A stretch of 64,000 bases of DNA from Pseudomonas tolaasii NCPPB 2192 (lineage in GTDB: Bacteria > Pseudomonadota > Gammaproteobacteria > Pseudomonadales > Pseudomonadaceae): positions 5,766,001-5,830,000 of the forward strand of contig NZ_PHHD01000001.1 of the NCBI RefSeq assembly GCF_002813445.1. The letters run 5' to 3'. The notes under the pieces were generated by a model. It made no database searches and had not been told where the DNA came from. It saw nothing but the letters and a program-made list of their open reading frames with translations. Made by a program: the position numbers and the translations under genes. Positions within the stretch are counted from its first letter, which is position 1. Each line of letters starts with the position of its first letter. Shown piece after piece: positions 58,641 through 64,000 of the stretch.

Positions 58641-59486
58641 ATGCTCGACACCCTGGAACATCAAGAGGACCACCTCGACACTCTGCACCGGGCCATGGCC
58701 GAACGGCGCTTTCTGGTGCTGACCGGTGCGGGAATCAGCACGTCGTCGGGCATACCCGATTACCGCGACAGCGAGGGCGTGCGTCGGGGCAAGGCCCCCA
58801 TGATGTACCAGGAGTTCCTGGCCACCCCGCAAGCCCGACGCCGGTACTGGGCCAGGGCGATGCTCGGCTGGCCACGGGTACGCATTGCGCAGCCGAACAA
58901 GGCGCATCTGGCATTGGCGACACTGCAGGAACGTAAGCGCATCAGCGGGCTGATTACACAAAACGTCGACACTTTGCACGACCAGGCGGGCAGCCAGGGC
59001 GTGATCGAGTTGCATGGCAGCCTGCATCGGGTGCTGTGCCTGGACTGCCAACTGCGCAGTGCACGCGATGTGATTCAGCGCCAGATGGAAATCGATAACC
59101 CGTATCTCGCGCAGGTGCACGCCGTGCAGGCGCCCGACGGTGATACCCTGCTCGACCCGACCTTTGAAGAGCAATTTCAGGTTCCGCGCTGCCCGCATTG
59201 CAACGGCGAGCGGCTGAAACCGGATGTCGTGTTTTTTGGTGAAAACGTTGCGCCAGCCACCGCAGCGCGTGCCATGGCTGCGGTGCAGCACGCCGACGGC
59301 TTGCTGGTGGTGGGTTCGTCCCTGATGGCCTATTCGGCCTTTCGTCTGTGCAAGGCGATGGTCGAGCAAGGCAAGCCCGTCATCGCCATCAACCTGGGCA
59401 AGACCCGCGCAGATGAGTTGTTGCAGGTGAAGATCGAAGCATCGTGCGAACGGCTATTACCGTTGTTAGTCGAGCGAATGCACTAA
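58641..59486 (+). CDS. NAD-dependent protein deacylase, Sir2 family
   Basis: A 281-residue sirtuin. The NAD-binding motifs VLTGAGISTSSGIPDYRD and LITQNVDTLHDQAG, the catalytic His in IELHGSLHRV, and zinc-binding Cys pairs in CLDC and CPHC are all present. VVFFGENVA and VVGSSLMAYSA complete the core. Sirtuins remove acetyl or other acyl groups from lysine using NAD. AGGAAA precedes the ATG, 8 bp after the CBS gene stop. Confidence 0.94.
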   Translation: MLDTLEHQEDHLDTLHRAMAERRFLVLTGAGISTSSGIPDYRDSEGVRRGKAPMMYQEFLATPQARRRYWARAMLGWPRVRIAQPNKAHLALATLQERKRISGLITQNVDTLHDQAGSQGVIELHGSLHRVLCLDCQLRSARDVIQRQMEIDNPYLAQVHAVQAPDGDTLLDPTFEEQFQVPRCPHCNGERLKPDVVFFGENVAPATAARAMAAVQHADGLLVVGSSLMAYSAFRLCKAMVEQGKPVIAINLGKTRADELLQVKIEASCERLLPLLVERMH

Positions 59487-59505
59487 CGAACACAACTCAT
59501 CCCAA

Positions 59506-59594
59506 TGTGGGAGCTGGCTTGCCTGCGATTGTGGTGGGCCAGCCAGGTATTTGGTTACGGACACACCGCCATCGCAGGCAAGCCAGCTCCCACA
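59506..59594. repeat. REPIN downstream of the sirtuin gene
   Basis: Perfect 24-bp arms (59506-59529 and 59571-59594) of the TGTGGGAGCTGGCTTGCC class begin 19 bp after the sirtuin stop. The 600-bp gap 59487-60090 holds this REPIN and, further on, a dyad, a promoter and small ORFs. Confidence 0.9.
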
Positions 59595-59694
59595 GGTTTT
59601 CTGTGTTGAATCCCCCATCGATATCCTGCGACCCAGCGCACAGAAAATGACGCCCAAGTCACGTTTTTCGGCATTCTCCCGTCCCCACAGCACT

Positions 59695-59726
59695 TTATGT
59701 AGTGATCAAAAATAATCACTACATAA
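59695..59726. promoter_or_regulatory. 32-bp dyad TTATGTAGTGAT-N8-ATCACTACATAA
   Basis: Perfect 12-bp arms (59695-59706 and 59715-59726) surround CAAAAATA. The centre is about 20 bp before the -35 element of the promoter at 59730, so near -55 from the likely start, a place typical for activators. No known regulator site is matched. Confidence 0.65.
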
Positions 59727-59729
59727 TCG

Positions 59730-59758
59730 TTGACGTAACCTTTTTGTCCTTGCATTAT
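59730..59758 (+). promoter_or_regulatory. Strong sigma-70 promoter TTGACG-N17-CATTAT
   Basis: The -35 TTGACG (59730-59735) and -10 CATTAT (59753-59758) are 17 nt apart. Transcription would start near 59765, giving a leader of about 325 nt before the small-protein gene at 60091. Confidence 0.65.
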
Positions 59759-59905
59759 CGAGACGTCTCCCGGATCGGGAGCGTTGGTAACAAGCGTTTT
59801 GAAAGAGCTCGTCTGACCGCCGAGCTGTTTTTTCCGGATGTGCACTGCCCACAAGGCGGATTGATGAAGCTGACCGGCCCGAAAGGTTCGGTACAAGGAG
59901 CTCGA

Positions 59906-60007
59906 ATGCTGCTTGTCTTCGTTATGAAAGCATTGCGTAGCAGTTCATCAGCAAGACTACATGCATCAGGTTCAAGACCCTGCCCGTATTCGGCAGACCT
60001 TTACTGA
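59906..60007 (+). CDS. Small ORF in the long leader (33 codons), doubtful
   Basis: The ORF has an excellent SD, AAGGAG (59895-59900), five nt before ATG 59906. Its N-terminus is MLLVFVMKALRSS. After codon 8 a +1 shift at AAAG would enter a different frame that stays open to 60122 (HQQDYMHQVQDPARIRQT and on), overlapping the next gene. Either a 33-residue peptide, a leader, or a 70-residue product by frameshift is possible. No family is known to me. Confidence 0.35.
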   Translation: MLLVFVMKALRSSSSARLHASGSRPCPYSADLY

Positions 60008-60090
60008 CGCCCGGTTTTCGCAACCGGAGACAACTAAAGATGTTTTAACGAACCAACTGATAGATCGCCAACTGGTCAAGGGGCTTACAC

Positions 60091-60420
60091 ATGAATCTGA
60101 ACAACCAACCAACTATCGATGAATTGGCTGAGATGTTCGCAGCGCAGAAAGACACACTCGACGACCATATCCTGTGGATTGGCAAATCGGGCGAAGTCCA
60201 AATTGACTGCCTGGAGCCCAATACCCCGGAAGCCGAGTTTGACCGCAACACCCGCGAGCTGGCGGCACGCCTGAGGGTCTACCGTCGCGGCCAGGGCTAT
60301 GTCGGCAAAAAAGCCGCAGCCGACCGTAACTTTATCGAACAGGTCTTTCACACACTGAATACCGAATGGCAGAACCTCAAAGGCCAGTCGAATGTTAAAG
60401 TGATTGATAGATACTGCTGA
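60091..60420 (+). CDS. Small conserved-looking protein of unknown function
   Basis: A 109-residue, hydrophilic, acidic-then-basic protein without membrane helices. I do not recognise the family. Notable segments are TIDELAEMFAAQKDTLDDHI, ILWIGKSGEVQIDCLEP and ARLRVYRRGQGYVGKK. AAGGGG precedes the ATG at good distance. It is followed by a clear terminator and preceded by a promoter with a long leader, so it is a one-gene unit. Role unknown. Confidence 0.8.
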   Translation: MNLNNQPTIDELAEMFAAQKDTLDDHILWIGKSGEVQIDCLEPNTPEAEFDRNTRELAARLRVYRRGQGYVGKKAAADRNFIEQVFHTLNTEWQNLKGQSNVKVIDRYC

Positions 60421-60440
60421 TAACACCGCATTAAACATTT

Positions 60441-60471
60441 AAGCCCGCTCGTTAATTCGAGCGGGCTTTTT
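60441..60471 (+). terminator. Intrinsic terminator after the small-protein gene
   Basis: AAGCCCGCTCG (60441-60451) and CGAGCGGGCTT (60458-60468) form an 11-bp stem with a 6-nt loop and a TTTTT tract. It begins 20 bp after the stop at 60420. Confidence 0.9.
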
Positions 60472-60492
60472 AATATCCAATGCTGATTAACT

Positions 60493-61398
60493 TTATAACA
60501 AAGCGGGAAACCGGCCTTTACTCGCTTCATCACGGAAAATATCAAACAACACCTGCGCTGCCGCAGACAATTCATGCCCAGGTTTGGTCAGTACGCCAAT
60601 CGGCCGCTCGATCACCGGATCACTCAAGGTGATGCAATGGGCGCCCGCCTCCTCCATCTGCCGAGCACACAAGGCGGGAACGGCGCTCACGCCCAAACCG
60701 CTGGCAACCATCTTGCCCACTGTCGCCAGTTGATGGCTTTCCAGCGCGACCGGTAATTTCATCTGCAAAGCGCCCAAATGCTCTTCCAGCATCACCCGCA
60801 CCGTGGACGGTCGTTGCAGGGTAATGAACGGTTGCTCCAGCAGGGTTTTCCAGTCGATCGCCTCGCACTGCGCCAAGGCCGAATCCCCCGGCACCACGGC
60901 GACGAAACGGTCCAGATACAACGGCGTGAATGCCAGGGACGAACCTTCGGACGGCTCGAACGCCACGCCCAGTTCCACCTGCCGGTCGCGAACCATTTCC
61001 AGCACCTGCTCGTTGATCAGGTCATGCACCGTCACGTTCACCTGAGGGTAACGTGCGCGGAATATCTTCAGGATCGGTGGCAGCAGGTTTCCCGCAAACG
61101 ACGGCATTGCTGCCACCGTCACCCGGCCGCGCTGCAAAGTGAAGCGCTGACGCAGTTCATCCTCGGCATTGTCCCAGTCGGCAATCAAACGGCGTGCGAG
61201 GGGCAACAGGGATTCACCTTCAGGCGTCAGTGCCACGTTACGTGTGTTACGGCTGAACAGGCGCCCGCCCAGCCCCTCCTCCAGCCCCTTGATGGTCAGG
61301 CTCAACGCCGATTGGGAAAGGTGCAAACGCTCGCAGGCCGCAGCGAAACTCAAACTTTGGGCCACGGCCAGAAAGGCCCGCATTTGTTTGACGGTCAT
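60493..61398 (-). CDS. dhcR: LysR-family regulator of the dehydrocarnitine/ketone-body operon
   Basis: A 301-residue LysR regulator: the HTH is MRAFLAVAQSLSFAAACERL followed by HLSQSALSLTIKGLEEGLGG. Its position, divergent from dhcA-dhcB-atoB, matches P. aeruginosa dhcR (PA1998), the regulator of dehydrocarnitine CoA-transferase genes, as I recall it. A perfect T-N11-A palindrome lies between the two starts. The start at 61398 has GGAG upstream; a longer frame to 61467 would run through that operator. Confidence 0.88.
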   Translation of the reverse strand: MTVKQMRAFLAVAQSLSFAAACERLHLSQSALSLTIKGLEEGLGGRLFSRNTRNVALTPEGESLLPLARRLIADWDNAEDELRQRFTLQRGRVTVAAMPSFAGNLLPPILKIFRARYPQVNVTVHDLINEQVLEMVRDRQVELGVAFEPSEGSSLAFTPLYLDRFVAVVPGDSALAQCEAIDWKTLLEQPFITLQRPSTVRVMLEEHLGALQMKLPVALESHQLATVGKMVASGLGVSAVPALCARQMEEAGAHCITLSDPVIERPIGVLTKPGHELSAAAQVLFDIFRDEASKGRFPALL

Positions 61399-61427
61399 GG
61401 CGTTGCTCCGGAGGGATTGGACTATGC

Positions 61428-61458
61428 TGTTTTTTAAATCAATCAACCTTAAAAAACA
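61428..61458. promoter_or_regulatory. LysR operator TGTTTTTTAA-N11-TTAAAAAACA
   Basis: Perfect 10-bp arms (61428-61437 and 61449-61458) with exactly 11 nt between, fitting the T-N11-A rule for LysR-type sites. It is 30 bp from the dhcR start and 72 bp from the dhcA start. Confidence 0.8.
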
Positions 61459-61529
61459 ACTTAACAAATCAATCCTTCAGCGCAACACTCGGATCACTGG
61501 CTGGACCACACACAATAAAAGAGGTGCAT

Positions 61530-62228
61530 ATGGCAGGTTTTGATAAGCGCGTGGCGTCCTACGAAGAGGCGCTGGCAGGTCTGGAAGACGGTATGACCGT
61601 GCTCTCCGGCGGTTTTGGCTTGTGCGGCATTCCGGAAAACCTCATCGCCGAGATCAAACGCAAAGGCACCCGCGATTTGACGGTGGTTTCCAACAACTGC
61701 GGCGTCGACGGCTTTGGCTTGGGCGTGCTGCTGGAAGAAAAACAGATCAGCAAAGTGATCGCTTCCTACGTCGGTGAAAACGCCCTGTTCGAGAAGCAAT
61801 TGCTCAGCGGCGAAATCGAAGTGGTACTGACTCCCCAAGGCACCCTGGCAGAAAAAATGCGCGCAGGAGGCGCCGGCATTCCGGCCTTCTTCACCGCTAC
61901 CGGCGTCGGCACCCCGGTCGCTGAAGGCAAGGAAACCCGTGAATTCAACGGTCGCCCTTACTTGTTGGAAGAGTCGATCACCGGCGACTTCGCCATCGTC
62001 AAAGGCTGGAAAGCCGACCATTTCGGCAACGTCATCTACCGCCACACTGCCCAAAACTTCAACCCGTTGGCCGCCACCGCCGGCAAGATCACCGTGGTTG
62101 AAGTCGAGGAAATCGTCGAACCGGGCGAGCTGGACCCGGCGCAGATCCACACCCCTGGCATCTACGTCGACCGGATCATCTGCGGCACGTTCGAGAAGCG
62201 CATCGAACAGCGCACCGTGCGCAAATAA
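61530..62228 (+). CDS. dhcA: 3-oxoacid CoA-transferase subunit A (dehydrocarnitine/acetoacetate type)
   Basis: A 232-residue alpha subunit of a family-I CoA-transferase. GGFGLCGIPENLIAEIKRKG, VVSNNCGVDGFGLGVLLE and PQGTLAEKMRAGGAGIPAFF are conserved. With the next gene it forms the two-subunit enzyme that swaps CoA between succinyl-CoA and a 3-oxo acid. The order dhcR-dhcA-dhcB-atoB in P. aeruginosa supports dehydrocarnitine or acetoacetate as acceptor. AGAGG precedes the ATG at 61530. Confidence 0.92.
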   Translation: MAGFDKRVASYEEALAGLEDGMTVLSGGFGLCGIPENLIAEIKRKGTRDLTVVSNNCGVDGFGLGVLLEEKQISKVIASYVGENALFEKQLLSGEIEVVLTPQGTLAEKMRAGGAGIPAFFTATGVGTPVAEGKETREFNGRPYLLEESITGDFAIVKGWKADHFGNVIYRHTAQNFNPLAATAGKITVVEVEEIVEPGELDPAQIHTPGIYVDRIICGTFEKRIEQRTVRK

Positions 62229-62262
62229 TCCGCCCCCAGCCCGAACAATAAGGACTCATACA

Positions 62263-62922
62263 ATGGCTCTTACCCGCGAACAAATGGCTCAACGCGTCGC
62301 CCGCGAAATGCAGGACGGATTCTACGTCAACCTGGGCATCGGCATCCCGACCCTGGTGGCCAACTACATTCCCGAAGGCATGGAAGTGATGTTGCAATCG
62401 GAAAACGGCCTGCTTGGCATGGGCCCGTTTCCTACCGAAGAAACCATCGATGCCGACATGATCAACGCCGGCAAGCAAACCGTAACGGCGCGTATCGGTG
62501 CCTCGATTTTCTCCTCGGCCGAATCCTTCGCGATGATCCGTGGCGGCCATGTGGACCTCACCGTGCTCGGCGCATTTGAGGTGGACGTACAAGGCAACAT
62601 CGCCTCGTGGATGATTCCCGGCAAGCTGGTCAAGGGCATGGGCGGCGCCATGGACCTGGTGGCCGGTGCGGAAAATATCATCGTGATCATGACCCACGCC
62701 TCCAAGGACGGTGAGTCCAAGTTGCTCAGCCAATGCAGCTTGCCGCTGACCGGCGCCCACTGCATCAAGCGTGTGTTGACCGACCTCGCGTACCTGGAAA
62801 TCGAAAATGGCGCTTTTGTCCTCAAGGAACGCGCACCTGGCGTCAGCGTTGAAGAGATTGTGAGCAAGACCGCCGGTAAACTGATCGTCCCGGACCACGT
62901 TCCAGAAATGCACTTCCAGTGA
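62263..62922 (+). CDS. dhcB: 3-oxoacid CoA-transferase subunit B
   Basis: A 219-residue beta subunit. The catalytic Glu that carries the acyl/CoA thioester is Glu47 in LQSENGLLGMGP. FYVNLGIGIPTLVANYIPEG and VKGMGGAMDLVAGA are conserved. AAGGAC is positioned before the ATG. It lies 34 bp after dhcA and 11 bp before atoB, in one operon. The specificity (acetoacetate versus dehydrocarnitine) rests on gene order, not sequence features. Confidence 0.92.
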   Translation: MALTREQMAQRVAREMQDGFYVNLGIGIPTLVANYIPEGMEVMLQSENGLLGMGPFPTEETIDADMINAGKQTVTARIGASIFSSAESFAMIRGGHVDLTVLGAFEVDVQGNIASWMIPGKLVKGMGGAMDLVAGAENIIVIMTHASKDGESKLLSQCSLPLTGAHCIKRVLTDLAYLEIENGAFVLKERAPGVSVEEIVSKTAGKLIVPDHVPEMHFQ

Positions 62923-62933
62923 GGACAGATTCC

Positions 62934-64000
62934 ATGCAAGACGTCGTGATTGTTGCTGCCACCCGCACCGCCGTGGGCAGCTTCCAGGGTTCGCTGGCGA
63001 ATATCCCGGCACCGGAACTGGGCGCCGCCGTCATCCGCCGCCTGCTGGAGCAAACCGGCCTGAATCCGGCCGAGGTCGATGAGGTCATCCTCGGCCAGGT
63101 GCTCACCGCAGGCAGCGGCCAAAACCCGGCACGCCAGGCCTCGATTCTCGCCGGCCTGCCCCACGCCGTGCCGAGCCTGACCCTGAACAAGGTCTGCGGC
63201 TCAGGCCTGAAGGCCCTGCACCTCGGTGCCCAGGCCATCCGCTGCGGCGACGCAGACGTGATCATCGCAGGCGGCATGGAAAACATGAGCCTTGCGCCTT
63301 ACGTTTTGCCCGCCGCGCGCACCGGTTTGCGCATGGGGCACGCCAAGATGATCGACAGCATGATCACCGACGGCCTGTGGGATGCATTCAACGACTACCA
63401 CATGGGTATTACTGCCGAGAACCTGGTAGACAAGTACGGTATCAGTCGTGAAGCTCAGGACGCGTTTGCAGCCGCTTCCCAGCAAAAAGCCGCCGCGGCG
63501 ATTGAGGCTGGGCGCTTTGTGGATGAGATCACCCCAATCCTGATTCCCCAGCGCAAAGGCGATCCGGTCGCCTTCACTGTGGATGAACAGCCACGCGCCG
63601 GCACTACAGCCGAATCCCTAGCCAAACTCAAGCCTGCGTTCAAGAAAGACGGCAGCGTCACCGCCGGCAACGCATCCAGCCTCAACGACGGCGCCGCTGC
63701 CGTGCTGCTGATGAGTGCCGAGAAGGCCAAGGCCCTCGGCCTGCCGGTACTCGCCCGCATCGCCAGCTACGCCAATGCGGGCGTTGACCCGGCGATCATG
63801 GGCATCGGCCCGGTTTCGGCCACCCGCCGGTGCCTGGACAAAGCCGGTTGGAGTTTGGGCGACCTCGACTTGATCGAAGCCAACGAAGCTTTCGCCGCGC
63901 AATCCCTGGCCGTGGGCAAAGAGCTTGAGTGGGATGCAGAGAAGGTTAACGTCAATGGTGGCGCGATCGCCATCGGCCACCCGATCGGCGCGTCAGGCTG
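62934..64000 (+). CDS. atoB: Acetyl-CoA C-acetyltransferase (thiolase), partial at window end
   Basis: The 5' 356 codons of a thiolase that converts acetoacetyl-CoA to two acetyl-CoA. The nucleophile is Cys88 in LNKVCGSGLKALHLGAQAI and a second active-site segment is NVNGGAIAIGHPIGASG with the His near residue 349. The C-terminal Cys segment lies past the window end. GAGGAC precedes the ATG. It completes the dhcAB-atoB path from 3-oxo acids to acetyl-CoA. Confidence 0.95.
   Translation, partial: MQDVVIVAATRTAVGSFQGSLANIPAPELGAAVIRRLLEQTGLNPAEVDEVILGQVLTAGSGQNPARQASILAGLPHAVPSLTLNKVCGSGLKALHLGAQAIRCGDADVIIAGGMENMSLAPYVLPAARTGLRMGHAKMIDSMITDGLWDAFNDYHMGITAENLVDKYGISREAQDAFAAASQQKAAAAIEAGRFVDEITPILIPQRKGDPVAFTVDEQPRAGTTAESLAKLKPAFKKDGSVTAGNASSLNDGAAAVLLMSAEKAKALGLPVLARIASYANAGVDPAIMGIGPVSATRRCLDKAGWSLGDLDLIEANEAFAAQSLAVGKELEWDAEKVNVNGGAIAIGHPIGASG

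Noticed and set aside
59702..60007. A 101-codon frame starting GTG 59702 within the dyad
   Set aside because: It begins in the operator, upstream of the promoter that should transcribe it. Only the inner ATG at 59906 has an SD.
1..64000. tRNA, rRNA, prophage or transposase genes
   Set aside because: I searched by eye for cloverleaf ends, integrase/transposase motifs and rRNA signatures and found none. A tRNA scan would settle it.

Overview
This 64 kb window looks like chromosomal DNA of a Pseudomonas, most likely of the P. fluorescens group. It is GC-rich and densely coded, and the protein families and their arrangement are those of fluorescent pseudomonads. Many copies of paired, inverted REP sequences (GTGGGAGC..GGCAAGCC and GTGGCGAG..AGCTTGC types) sit between genes. 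I see no rRNA, tRNA, phage, IS element or CRISPR array. Species assignment is inference.

Layout. 1-2.3 kb: the edge of a nitrilase-type hydrolase, then a class I DAHP synthase gene preceded by an attenuator and two small ORFs rich in aromatic codons. 2.4-13.9 kb: a nine-gene minus-strand operon joining acyl-CoA enzymes, an AruI-like ThDP decarboxylase, an oligopeptide-type ABC importer and a quinone reductase, apparently controlled by a TetR regulator at 14.4-15.0 kb. 15-18.4 kb: class II aldolase, divergent FadH-like oxidoreductase and XRE-cupin regulator around a 35-bp palindrome. 18.5-20.8 kb: an outer-membrane barrel, a DUF3455 protein and an unknown protein with a CNF/BLF1-like Cys-His signature. 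21.1-25.1 kb: a FecR-like protein, a haem-binding membrane sensor, a Ser/Thr kinase and a PP2C phosphatase in one operon. 25.1-32.4 kb: AhpD-like protein, aldo-keto reductase, a receiver lacking its Asp, a BvgS/BvgA-like two-component pair and MgtC. 32.9-39.2 kb: FKBP, lytic transglycosylase, and an SsuABC-like importer operon with PhzF and RidA plus an AraC regulator. 39.2-43.8 kb: membrane protein, PAS-LuxR regulator, DUF1652 protein, MFS exporter, RcnB-like protein. 43.9-51.3 kb: WG-repeat protein, XRE-cupin and glutamine-synthetase-like pair, AlkD-like repair protein, DUF3857/transglutaminase protein. 51.4-55.9 kb: LysR, GMC oxidoreductase and MHS transporter. 56.1-60.4 kb: topoisomerase III, CBS and sirtuin pair, and a small-protein locus with a long leader. 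60.5-64 kb: dhcR and the dhcAB-atoB carnitine/ketone-body operon, cut by the window end.

The most rewarding spots are regulatory. They are the aromatic-codon attenuator; paired operators that link the PAS-LuxR gene to a DUF1652 gene whose Shine-Dalgarno lies in a hairpin; a perfect T-N11-A LysR site in dhcR-dhcA; three CATGAA boxes 24 bp apart over an XRE-cupin start; and a 12-bp-arm dyad beside a strong promoter in front of a long leader. The most interesting candidate systems are the haem sensor-kinase-phosphatase operon and the AruI-like/acyl-CoA/ABC operon.
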